64,000 nucleotides of DNA, taken from contig CAYYWZ010000006.1 in NCBI GenBank assembly GCA_964475415.1, forward strand, positions 1 through 64,000, written 5' to 3'. Positions 46,389 to 54,576 of the stretch are shown here, one piece after another. The first letter of the stretch is position 1; the number at the start of each line of letters is the position of its first letter. A program made the translations under genes and the position numbers. This stretch comes from CALCMJ01 sp964475415 (lineage in GTDB: Bacteria > Bacteroidota > Bacteroidia > Chitinophagales > Saprospiraceae). Under the pieces are notes generated by a model. That model saw only the letters and a list, made by a program, of their open reading frames with translations, made no database searches and was not told where the DNA came from.

Positions 46389-46805
46389 TTACTTAGGTAA
46401 TCGCATAACATGTATCAATCTTTTTACACTATACTTTCCTGCACTATTAGCTACAAGTAAGAGCAATCCACCGCAAATAGCCATATTTCTCATAAAGTAA
46501 AGTGCATTCAATCGTTTAATATCTATAGGATCATTCCAGAAAGAATATACAATAAATGTAAAAGGTAACCAATATAGTAGCAAGAGTAGAGCTCCTACGT
46601 TAGAGTAATACCCTAAAATCACCATAATACTTCCGATAAGTAGAAAGATAATTACTGCTACTAATAGGAAACCTGGTTTCCAAGTTAAACCATATACCTC
46701 CATGGTTTCTTTAGTATTATGGAAATAAATGATAGAATCAAAGGCTTCGTAAAGAAAAATAAATCCAATAAAAATCCTTCCTAATAAATCAGCAATATCC
46801 TTCAT
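46389..46805 (-). CDS. DoxX family membrane protein
   Basis: 138 residues with four membrane helices (~9-25, 45-65, 67-85, 105-122). Features of DoxX: LLGRIFIGFIFLYEAF at the start, the GYYSNVGALLLLLYWLP block and the NMAICGGLLLLVA helix. The role is a small membrane component often linked to oxidoreductases; here it is in line with the HAD gene, with 6 bases between, so the two form an operon. Confidence 0.85.
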   Translation of the reverse strand: MKDIADLLGRIFIGFIFLYEAFDSIIYFHNTKETMEVYGLTWKPGFLLVAVIIFLLIGSIMVILGYYSNVGALLLLLYWLPFTFIVYSFWNDPIDIKRLNALYFMRNMAICGGLLLLVANSAGKYSVKRLIHVMRLPK

Positions 46806-47066
46806 GAGCAGCTTATCAAAATTCTGATTAAGTCACGAATATAGTCGCTTTAGCCGTATAAGCAAAGGTATATAGATTATAGTTTGAGAATAAGCCTATC
46901 GCCAATTTTTAAACAAATAGCTAAGTAGATAAATATTTAACCTATAATCCTAAAATTAACTAATTTTGGTAGCTCATAAATTTCACAAATAAGCATTACT
47001 ATCCAACAAGTTATCATCAAAATACTCAGTTTCACGATTAACACGTTTGTTATCATTTTTCCTTGG

Positions 47067-47828
47067 TTGGGAAAGAAAATAGTATTTGCTGTATTCAAAA
47101 TTCCTAAAAAGAAAAAATCTAACCCTAGTAGGCAGTTATTTATACAAAATAGCGAAGCCTCCTCTTTTAATCATAAAGGCCTTAGAATAGCATACTTTCG
47201 ATGGAGAGGCTCAGGAGAAAAAATATTACTACTCCACGGATGGGGAAGCGATTCTGGAAGGTGGAAAATATTCGTTCCCTTACTGCAAGAAGCTGGTTAT
47301 GATATCCATGCTATAGATGCGCCTGCTCATGGTAAATCTGGAGGTAAGTTTTTTACACCTAAGGAATACGCAGAAGCTATATCTTCATATATAGATAACA
47401 ATAAAATAGTCATACTGATAGGTCATTCTGCAGGAGCTTACACAACGATCTATTATTCTTCTAATTTTACACACCAGCTAAATAAATTAGTAGCACTTGC
47501 TCCTACCTTCGATCTCAATGATGTTATTATAGGTATGAAAGAAATGCTAAAACTTAATGATCAATCTATTAGCTTACTAAAAGAAGAATTCCAAAATGTA
47601 TACGGTGCGCCAATAGAGAATTTCAGAGCAGATGTATTAGCAAAAAATATATCAACTGATGCCTTGCTTATCCATGACGAAGATGACGACATCCTGCCTG
47701 TCAATGGAAGTAAAATACTTGCAAGCACATGGGATACTGTAGAATATATACAGACGAGCAAATTAGGTCATGGACTAAATAATAAGAAGCTCTATATGCG
47801 TATTATAAATTTCTTAAAATCTAGCTAA
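47067..47828 (+). CDS. Alpha/beta hydrolase
   Basis: 253 residues. Features: oxyanion LLLHGWGSDSGRW, nucleophile GHSAGAY (Ser ~119), acid in LLIHDEDDDILPV (Asp ~211) and His in SKLGHGLNNKKL. The first ATG-type start is absent: the frame opens at TTG 47067 and extends upstream only by a stretch without Met (no ATG back to the preceding stop), so the N-terminus is uncertain. Soluble, substrate unknown. It shares its last base region (TAATG-type overlap at 47828) with the next gene. Confidence 0.85.
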   Translation: MGKKIVFAVFKIPKKKKSNPSRQLFIQNSEASSFNHKGLRIAYFRWRGSGEKILLLHGWGSDSGRWKIFVPLLQEAGYDIHAIDAPAHGKSGGKFFTPKEYAEAISSYIDNNKIVILIGHSAGAYTTIYYSSNFTHQLNKLVALAPTFDLNDVIIGMKEMLKLNDQSISLLKEEFQNVYGAPIENFRADVLAKNISTDALLIHDEDDDILPVNGSKILASTWDTVEYIQTSKLGHGLNNKKLYMRIINFLKSS

Positions 47829-48340
47829 TGAAAAAATCTTGGAAGGCAATTATCAGCAAAAGTGACAATGCCGTATGGGGACACTATGTTATTGTTCCTG
47901 ACAAAATAGCAAAATCATTTCTAAGCAAAAAAATTAAAAGAGTTATCTGCACAATTAATGATGATCTGAATATCCATGCAGCACTCATGCCAAAAAAAGA
48001 TGGTCAAGCTTTCATCAATATAAATAAGGAGATAAGAAAGAAATATAAATTAGAAGAGGGTTCTTCTCTAATGGTAGAAATTTTTGAGGATACAAGCAAA
48101 TATGGAATGACGTTTCCCGAAGAGATGAAAGAACTAATGTTACAAGATCCAGAAGGTGAGGCTGTCTTTCACAAACTGACACCAGGCAAACAAAGAAGTC
48201 TGTTGTATCTCATTTCTAAACCCAAAACATCTGATAGTAGACTAAAAAAAGCACTGGTTATTTTAGATTATCTCAAAGCAACGGGAGGACAACTTGATTT
48301 CAAAGATCTGAATATAGCTTTCAAAGAATCAAACTACTAA
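47828..48340 (+). CDS. DUF1905/YdeI-like protein
   Basis: 170 residues. N-terminal DUF1905 domain (VWGHYVIVPDKIAKSF, followed by RVICTINDDLNIHAALMPKKDG) and a C-terminal YdeI/OmdA-like helical part (LTPGKQRSLLYLISKPKTSDSR, family pattern for bacteriocin-protection proteins). The role is not clear; YdeI-type proteins help against antimicrobial peptides in some bacteria. Starts in the TAATG overlap with the hydrolase gene, so the pair is one operon. Confidence 0.82.
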   Translation: MKKSWKAIISKSDNAVWGHYVIVPDKIAKSFLSKKIKRVICTINDDLNIHAALMPKKDGQAFININKEIRKKYKLEEGSSLMVEIFEDTSKYGMTFPEEMKELMLQDPEGEAVFHKLTPGKQRSLLYLISKPKTSDSRLKKALVILDYLKATGGQLDFKDLNIAFKESNY

Positions 48341-48684
48341 AATTGATTCTTGAGCCCTTTGACATAACCAAAAACAATCAAACCCTGAGCAGCCATATAA
48401 CTCGACATAACAACTAGGTCAGCTTCCCATAAACTTATTCTGAATTTATTTATTCCTAGATAACTATCTGAAAAAACAAAGAGTAGTACACCCCAGAGCA
48501 CTTGTTTATATCCAGAAACCTTCCATCTTACTGTAGCTGTAATTGCCATTGCTAGTATGGATAAGGTATAACAGATGACAGGTAATCTAAGTCCACCCGT
48601 ATGGTTCCATAAAAAGAAATTTAATAATATACCCACATGCGCCGTCTCTACAAGGTACGAAGTAGATATGGTCGTCATATATCG
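48337..48684 (-). pseudogene. C-terminal half of a yhhN-type lysoplasmalogenase
   Basis: The frame from the ATG at 48678 encodes the last part of a YhhN protein: LRLPVICYTLSILAMAITA, LLFVFSDSYLGINKF and the MSSYMAAQGLIVFGY end, all typical of the second half of the family. There is no N-terminal half here; it lies at 51083-51439 on the same strand. A TAA is in frame just upstream (48697-48699), so this piece cannot be made as a whole enzyme. YhhN hydrolyses the vinyl-ether bond of lysoplasmalogens in other organisms. Confidence 0.85.
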
Positions 48685-48719
48685 TGTTATGAGCTTTTAA
48701 CTCTAAACTTTCAAATCGA

Positions 48720-50210
48720 TTAATTCGTATTTCCAGTAACTTTAATATAAGATACAAATTCTAAATTTGCCTTTCTAGGAGGAATTTTAAATCCATTATC
48801 TATATATATATTATAATTTTGATCTTTTAAACATTTCAATTCTTCAATACTAGGGATTTTTTCATATCCTATCATACCAGTATGAAACATCAACTCAATA
48901 GGAAAACGACAGTTAAAAACAATTTGGCTTTCATTATAATCTATCTTTTCAACATCTTTCATATTTGAAATCCACGATGCAGTTCTGTTTATATTATGAA
49001 ATGGCTTTACCCGCTCAAAACAATACCTAATTGGTAATAAAAAAAGTAATATGCTTAATATTTTTATTAAAAATATCCGCCTTGTCTTAATCGTTTGTAA
49101 AAATTCATAAAATATTGCACACATTATAAATATTGCTGGAGCAGTAAATAGTGTATATGCTTGTAATTTTGTCTGAACAAGAGAAAAGAATAAAAATGGG
49201 ACAATAATCCATATTAATAACATAAATTTTCTACGATCATACTTAGTCGTAAAACAAGTATAAATAAGCCAACAAAATGGCAAGTATATTATCTCTCCAA
49301 ATATAATTCTCATCCTATCGAAATGATAAAAAAAAGATCGTCCTTTAGGACCTAATACTTCAAAAACATGTTTAAAATTGTAATACGACTCCCATGCCGC
49401 TTCTTTAGGGAAGAAAGAATATATATAAAATTGCCAAGGCAAAACTATAAAAGCAACAATTGCAAATAATATAAATAAATATTTGATAATAGTACTTAAG
49501 TCTTTTTTTCCAAAAAAATATAATATCCAAACAGGTATGACAATCAAAGCAGGTAACCATTTTGTTAAAATGGCAAACCCTAAAAATAAACTTCCAATCA
49601 CCAAAAATTTAATTTTCATTCTATCTGTAAATTCAATTAAAGAACAAATAGAAAAGCATATAAAACAGAGAAAATATAAATCAATATGATCTGTAGATAC
49701 TCTCCCAGCAGTTTGTTCAATAATAAGTCCATTTATAGAAAATAAAAAAGCTGAAATCACACCAATTCTCTCCGAAAATAATTGCTTACCAATTTTATAA
49801 GTTACTAAAATAGATGCTGTAGATAATATTATTGAAGGAATCCTTATTGCTAAAACATTTTTCCCAAAAATCCACATGCTTAAAGCCATAGTATACAGTG
49901 GAATTGGTTGTTTATGTACCCAAATATGATTTGTAGACCAATTTTTGTAGTCGTATTCAAGAACAGGGTTTTTATAAAGCATAGGTGTCCAAGGATTATC
50001 CAAAAGATTTTTAGCAACAAGGGCATGATATCTTTCATCCCATTCATGAAGAAATAAGTCAAACGAAGTGAAAATTCTCAATAATAAACCTGCAATTAAA
50101 ATTAAATATAGAGCATATTTATAATCATTCTGTTTAAACTTATTATAGCTATAGAATAAACAAATAACACAAACAACAATAGTAATAGTCCCAAAAAATT
50201 GATTTCCCAT
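48720..50210 (-). CDS. GT39-type (ArnT/PMT) polyprenyl-phosphate-sugar glycosyltransferase
   Basis: 496 residues with ~11 membrane helices. Family features: an acidic pair in the first extracytoplasmic loop (LHEWDERYHALVAKN), VHKQPIPLYTMALS, and LFLGFAILTKWLPALIVIP. GT39 enzymes move a sugar from a polyprenyl phosphate to a protein, lipid or glycan on the outer side of the membrane. The donor could come from the GT2 enzyme at 35696-36415. It lies inside the insert that breaks yhhN and has an AT-rich, Ile/Lys-heavy composition unlike the flanking genes, suggesting transfer. Confidence 0.85.
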   Translation of the reverse strand: MGNQFFGTITIVVCVICLFYSYNKFKQNDYKYALYLILIAGLLLRIFTSFDLFLHEWDERYHALVAKNLLDNPWTPMLYKNPVLEYDYKNWSTNHIWVHKQPIPLYTMALSMWIFGKNVLAIRIPSIILSTASILVTYKIGKQLFSERIGVISAFLFSINGLIIEQTAGRVSTDHIDLYFLCFICFSICSLIEFTDRMKIKFLVIGSLFLGFAILTKWLPALIVIPVWILYFFGKKDLSTIIKYLFILFAIVAFIVLPWQFYIYSFFPKEAAWESYYNFKHVFEVLGPKGRSFFYHFDRMRIIFGEIIYLPFCWLIYTCFTTKYDRRKFMLLIWIIVPFLFFSLVQTKLQAYTLFTAPAIFIMCAIFYEFLQTIKTRRIFLIKILSILLFLLPIRYCFERVKPFHNINRTASWISNMKDVEKIDYNESQIVFNCRFPIELMFHTGMIGYEKIPSIEELKCLKDQNYNIYIDNGFKIPPRKANLEFVSYIKVTGNTN

Positions 50211-50264
50211 TATTTTTATAATCCTCGCTATATATAATTATTGTTTGAAAGTTATAGATGATAC

Positions 50265-50308
50265 AATAATTAAAAGTGCATAAGAAATCTTTTGCACTTT
50301 TAATTATT
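50265..50308. repeat. Perfect 16-bp hairpin between a pseudogene and the GT39 gene
   Basis: AATAATTAAAAGTGCA (50265-50280) pairs perfectly with TGCACTTTTAATTATT (50293-50308); loop of 12 bases. It starts 11 bases past the stop of the T9SS cargo pseudogene (50319) and so may be its terminator, although no separate U tract follows. Confidence 0.65.
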
Positions 50309-50318
50309 TCTAGCAGTG

Positions 50319-50876
50319 TTACCTTGCGATAATAAACTTAGAAATTACAATATTTGAATTTATTATAGTTCTTAAATAATATTCATCTGGTTGCAAATAA
50401 CTTACATTAATTAAAATTTCCTCTGATAGAACATTAAAATTACTGATTACTTGACCTGATTTAGAAACTAACTCTACTTGATCAAATTTTATCGGTATGA
50501 GCTTATTATACTGAACATCGAATACTTACCAGTTATTTCGGAAGAAGCCGGATAAAACTGCTTTAAAGTTAAATTCAATTTATACCTTTTTGATCTACTT
50601 CCATCCCATTGAATTATACTATTTTTTGAATTAAAAAATCTTATTCCCAAAATAAAAGATTTATCTTTTATAATAAATGATCTTTGTACTTCTAAAAACA
50701 AATTTCTATCTCGTTCGAAATTGGATCCTTTAAAACCTTGATTCTCTATTTAATTGAAAATAACCATTATTTACTATTCCAATTCCCAAATGATAAGATT
50801 GTGCAACTACAATACTTAATTCCAAAGAACTATAAAAACAAATAAGTAAAATGAATATCGATCTAAATGGAAACAT
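50319..50876 (-). pseudogene. Decayed secreted protein with T9SS sorting tail
   Basis: Three consecutive frames join into one product: (1) an N-terminal signal peptide (FILLICFYSSLELSIVVAQ) and start of the mature part; (2) from about 50735, after a one-base shift near NRNQGF, a beta-rich stretch ending at about 50525; (3) after another one-base shift at about 50520, the tail FDQVELVSKSGQVISNF and EYYLRTIINSNIVISKFIIAR, a clear type A T9SS sorting domain, to TAA at 50319-50321. Two frameshifts make it a pseudogene, unless the sequence is wrong. Start taken as ATG 50876 (an earlier Met at 50936 is possible). Confidence 0.7.
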
Positions 50877-51082
50877 TAATAATTTAAACTTGCGATAAGA
50901 TAATATAAGATAATCTTTTACAAAAATCAAGCTCATAATTTTTTATACAGAACTAGTTCTATCTTTATAACTATATTTAACTTTTTTTATTCCAAGTCAT
51001 TTTGCATTTTACTTCCCAATTCAACCCTTTACAAAAGTGTAAACTATCTTCCTGGTCTGTACCGAATTGCTCATAACAATGA

Positions 51083-51439
51083 TTATAATAAAATATAGAT
51101 AATCTTATCTATTTCTTTAAGGGCACCTATTCGTATTTGTTTTGCAAATACATAAGCATATAGTAGTTGCATGATAAAGAAAGATCCTAGACCTAATAAG
51201 AAATAATTCTCTGCCTCTTGTAATAAAAATATATCTCCTAATAGTGCAAAAATTAATGCCATGAAAAAGTAGATAAAGTTAGGCAACTTAAAGAGCTCCC
51301 TATTACATAGTAAATAAAAGATCAAGGTTATAAGGATAAGTGGCTTAGAAAAATATCTATAAGGTAGATCCAAGCTGATCACAAGGAGTTCTATAACACA
51401 TATAATTATATACAAGGGTAAAAAAATCCTAGTATTCAC
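51083..51439 (-). pseudogene. N-terminal half of a yhhN-type lysoplasmalogenase
   Basis: 118 residues, starting at GTG 51439 that overlaps the TAG of the preceding FAD oxidoreductase gene (TAGTG). It carries the first YhhN helices with MALIFALLGDIFLL (the conserved GD), FLLGLGSFFIMQLLYAYVF, then runs out at IIYILL-stop just before the inverted-repeat end of the 2.4-kb insert. The missing second half is at 48337-48684. The two ends do not join perfectly in frame, so some bases were lost or changed. Confidence 0.85.
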
Positions 51440-53013
51440 TATGAAGATTTTTGCGTTGCAGAAAAATGATCTACCACTGCTCTAGCTACACGCTGACCAT
51501 CCATACAAGCGGATAATATTCCTCCGGCATAACCAGCACCTTCTCCACAGGGATATAAGTTTTCTATTTGCGGATGCTTACAAGTTCCTCTATCTCTAGG
51601 GATTTTTATAGGACTACTAGTTCTAGATTCTACAGCTATAATATTTGCATCAGGAGTGATGAATTTTGGAATTTTAAGACCGATTTGTTTTAATCCATTT
51701 ATCAACCTTGTTACAACAAAATCAGGAAGAATATTATGTAAATCCTTAGCGATTAAACCTGGAATATAAGAACTAGGATTTAGCTCCGAAGAAGGTTTTC
51801 TTTCTAGAAAATCTGTCAATTTCTGGGCAGGAGCAGCCTGTGTACCATCTCCGTTTTTAAAAATTTCTTGCTCTACATCCTTTTGAAAATCTAGAGATTT
51901 GAACTTACCCTTATAACCATGATTTTCTAATTCTTCGCAGGAGATAGAAGTTACAAAACCACTGTTTGCATAAGGGGAATCTCGTCGGGAAAGGCTCATG
52001 CCATTGACTACAATTTCTCCTGGTGCTGTAGCTGCGGGAACAACTAGTCCACCGGGGCACATGCAAAAAGAAAAGACGCCTAAGTTATCTACCTGAGCTG
52101 TCAGCTTATAAGATGCTGCAGGCAGGTTCTTCTCTCTTTGTTCTTGTCCATATTGTATTAGATCTACTAGAGGCTGCGGATGCTCTATCCTGACACCTAG
52201 TGCAAAATCTTTTGCTGCTATTTCTATACCATGCTTATCAAGTAGGTAGAATATATCTCTAGCAGAATGACCTGTAGCTAAGACGAGATTAGAAACTGTA
52301 ATAGTACGACCATCTGATAATACAATAGAAGTTATTATTCCATTTTCTACTAGGATATCTACTAACTTAAGACTAAAGTGAATCTCTCCCCCATTTGCTT
52401 CTATGGTCTGTCTTATGGATTGAATTATTTTAGGTAATTTATTAGAGCCTATATGAGGATGAGCGTCTACTAGAATATCGTCTTGAGCACCGTGTTCTAC
52501 TAGTAGCCGTAACACCTTTTCTATATTTCCTCTCTTTTGGGAACGTGTGTATAACTTTCCATCAGAATAAGTCCCTGCACCACCTTCACCGAAACAATAA
52601 TTAGAATCCGGATTTACTACACCTTCTTGTTGTATAGCTTTCAGATCTCTACGTCTGGCTCTTACGTCCTTCCCTCTTTCTATTATGATAGGTTTATATC
52701 CTAGCTGTATCAACTCCAGTGCTGTAAAATAACCTGCAGGTCCTGCTCCTATAATATGTATAGCTGGAGCATTTTCTACTGATCTAAAAGTAGATAGTAT
52801 ACTTTCTGTTAGTTGAAAATCCTCACCTATTCTGTATGCTATTCTTACAAGAAAAAATGCCTGTTTCTTACGAGCATCTACAGACTTTCTGATTATTTTC
52901 CAGAATAGTTTTTGATGAGGCTTAGTCCTTAACTTCTTTTTTAATTTTATCTCTATAAAGACATCATCCTCTATATGCTCCGGTAGTATTTTGAGTTCTA
53001 TTATTTGCTCCAT
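51439..53013 (-). CDS. FAD-dependent oxidoreductase (COG2509 type)
   Basis: 524 residues. FAD-binding loop GAGPAGYFTALELIQLG (near residue 95) followed by IIIERGKDVRARRRDLKAI, then NYCFGEGGAGTYSDGKLYTR, and the C-terminal LYPCGEGAGYAGGILSACMDG. The first ~90 residues form a separate small alpha/beta domain typical of this family. Uncharacterised FAD-dependent dehydrogenase; substrate unknown. It ends in the TAGTG overlap with the yhhN half, and kdsA ends 6 bases upstream of its start, so the three genes form one operon. Confidence 0.9.
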   Translation of the reverse strand: MEQIIELKILPEHIEDDVFIEIKLKKKLRTKPHQKLFWKIIRKSVDARKKQAFFLVRIAYRIGEDFQLTESILSTFRSVENAPAIHIIGAGPAGYFTALELIQLGYKPIIIERGKDVRARRRDLKAIQQEGVVNPDSNYCFGEGGAGTYSDGKLYTRSQKRGNIEKVLRLLVEHGAQDDILVDAHPHIGSNKLPKIIQSIRQTIEANGGEIHFSLKLVDILVENGIITSIVLSDGRTITVSNLVLATGHSARDIFYLLDKHGIEIAAKDFALGVRIEHPQPLVDLIQYGQEQREKNLPAASYKLTAQVDNLGVFSFCMCPGGLVVPAATAPGEIVVNGMSLSRRDSPYANSGFVTSISCEELENHGYKGKFKSLDFQKDVEQEIFKNGDGTQAAPAQKLTDFLERKPSSELNPSSYIPGLIAKDLHNILPDFVVTRLINGLKQIGLKIPKFITPDANIIAVESRTSSPIKIPRDRGTCKHPQIENLYPCGEGAGYAGGILSACMDGQRVARAVVDHFSATQKSS

Positions 53014-53019
53014 CTGATT

Positions 53020-53823
53020 CTAGGTAACTGCTTTTCTTATTTTACTTATTTGACTAAGTAGCTCATCCAACTTATCTAGATGTAACATATTAGCTCCATC
53101 AGATTTAGCATTTGCTGGATCAGGATGGGTCTCTATAAAGAGACCATTTGCACCTACTGCGACAGCAGCTTTGGCAATAGTGGCTATCATTTCTGGATTA
53201 CCACCTGTCACACCACTAGACTGATTAGGTCTCTGGAGCGAATGGGTACAATCCATAACAACTGCATCCGTATAAGCTTGCATAAGCGGTATAGATCTAT
53301 AATCGACTACTAAGTCCTGATATCCAAAAGACGTTCCCCGCTCCGTAACAAGTACATTATTGTTTTTGCTCTTTACTTTTTCTACGGCAAACTTCATAGA
53401 ATCCGCAGACATAAACTGTCCCTTTTTAATATTTACTGGTATTCCAGTATTTGCCGCTGCTAATAATAGAGAGGTCTGACGACAAAGAAAAGCTGGAATT
53501 TGTAAAATATCTGCGTATTCTCCTGCTATTGCAGCTTCCTCTTCCGTATGAATATCAGTTGTCACCGGTACTCCGAGCTCATCTCTTATTTGACCTAGAA
53601 TAGATAAGGCCTCTTTATCTCCTATTCCAGTAAAAGAATGGAGAGAAGACCTATTAGCTTTACGATAGGAAGCTTTGAAGATATAGTGGAATCCATATTT
53701 TTCGCAGAGTGTTTTCACCTTTTTTGCGATAAGAAAAGGTGTTTCTTTGTTCTCAATAGCACATGGCCCACTTATTATAAATAGGGTATCTCCGAATAGG
53801 ATATTAGACATCGTATTATTCAT
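53020..53823 (-). CDS. kdsA: 3-deoxy-8-phosphooctulonate synthase
   Basis: Makes KDO-8-phosphate from arabinose-5-phosphate and PEP, for lipopolysaccharide core. Family blocks: IISGPCAIENKE, FKASYRKANRSS, VPVTTDIHTEEEA, IQIPAFLCRQT-type strand (LQIPAFLCRQTSLL), FGYQDLVVDYRSIP, MDCTHSLQRP and FIETHPDP. 267 residues, normal. Starts at ATG 53823 or 53811 (MSNILF). Shows that the organism makes a KDO-containing outer membrane. Confidence 0.96.
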   Translation of the reverse strand: MNNTMSNILFGDTLFIISGPCAIENKETPFLIAKKVKTLCEKYGFHYIFKASYRKANRSSLHSFTGIGDKEALSILGQIRDELGVPVTTDIHTEEEAAIAGEYADILQIPAFLCRQTSLLLAAANTGIPVNIKKGQFMSADSMKFAVEKVKSKNNNVLVTERGTSFGYQDLVVDYRSIPLMQAYTDAVVMDCTHSLQRPNQSSGVTGGNPEMIATIAKAAVAVGANGLFIETHPDPANAKSDGANMLHLDKLDELLSQISKIRKAVT

Positions 53824-54191
53824 ATGATAAAGGTAGTATTCTATACGTGCTAAACTAAATTATTCGCTTATCTTGATCAATACTCCCGTTACCCCTATAA
53901 GTCACATAACAATTTTTAATTTAACATAATTTGTCAATATAAAAACGGTTAATAAACATACCTATAATTGACATTTACAAAATTTTTAACGGATTAAAGA
54001 GCAATTTACTTATATTAATTTTGAATGAAATACATAATGTAAACTTTAGTTTTATTTTAGTAAATTACAAAATGTAAAACAGACGACATAAATAATTGCA
54101 TTTCGGATAAGCGTTTTATGTCTTTTAAGTGTCATATATATGAAGCCCAAGATGAAAAATTTCTCAAAGATTTAAAGGGTGTTAAGGTTGT

Positions 54192-54227
54192 TTGCTGTCT
54201 GTATCTTTCAGGCAGCAACTTTTTTTT
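54192..54227 (+). terminator. Intrinsic terminator in the kdsA-yidC gap
   Basis: TTGCTG-T-CTG (54192-54201) pairs with CAG-G-CAGCAA (54209-54218) around a 7-base loop, followed by C and eight T. On the plus strand, with no protein gene before it. Confidence 0.85.
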
Positions 54228-54542
54228 GTACTAAATCCAAATTATCTCTTCCCGTCTTATTTTCTGTGATGTTTATCTAATATCTATACTTTATAAATCA
54301 AATAGCTCCTTTATTTGTTTCCTAATCTGATGTCAAAAATCAGTAAGCTGGGTATGAACTTAATTTACATAAAAAAAACTAGCTACGGTCAAACTGCTTT
54401 AAAAGCCTATATATTTATATAAAATGGGCATAAAACTAGCTTTTTACGGATCTATACGGCAAAAGATACCTAATGATGAACCATGTATTAATAATCGAGG
54501 TACTTCATGTCTAGAATCATAGATAAGCTAATAACAAAATTG

Positions 54543-54550
54543 TACCTTTG
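54543..54550 (+). promoter_or_regulatory. Bacteroidota -7 promoter element for yidC
   Basis: TACCTTTG matches the TAnnTTTG consensus of the Bacteroidota primary sigma factor, 26 bases before the yidC ATG, so transcription would start around 54557. The -33 TTTG element is not clear. Confidence 0.65.
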
Positions 54551-54576
54551 CACTCATTTTACAATAGTCTATATTA

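Larger units (their letters stand above)
48685..51078. mobile_element. 2.4-kb insert splitting yhhN, bounded by a 10-bp inverted repeat
   Basis: The two yhhN halves are separated by this block, whose ends are TGTTATGAGC (48685-48694) and GCTCATAACA (51069-51078), exact inverted complements. It holds the GT39 gene, a 16-bp hairpin and a decayed T9SS cargo gene, and reads more AT-rich than its neighbours. No transposase and no clear target-site duplication are seen, so the mechanism is unknown and the short inverted repeat could be chance. Confidence 0.5.
53824..54576. other. Long intergenic region with a terminator, yidC promoter and possible small RNA
   Basis: 753 bases without a convincing protein gene. 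The left part is AT-rich and contains no clear feature. At 54161-54227 a TTCTCA...GGTGTTA segment precedes an intrinsic terminator, so a plus-strand transcript may end here (small RNA candidate). The right part contains the yidC promoter element at 54543. No tRNA was found. Confidence 0.5.

Noticed and set aside
48685..51078. Classical insertion sequence splitting yhhN
   Set aside because: No transposase and no clear target-site duplication are visible. Only short inverted ends are seen, so it is reported as an insert of unknown mechanism.
54141..54177. Short leader peptide (about 11 codons ending in FSKI) before the terminator as an attenuator
   Set aside because: It has no run of a single amino acid and no biosynthetic gene follows directly; yidC starts 350 bases later from its own promoter.
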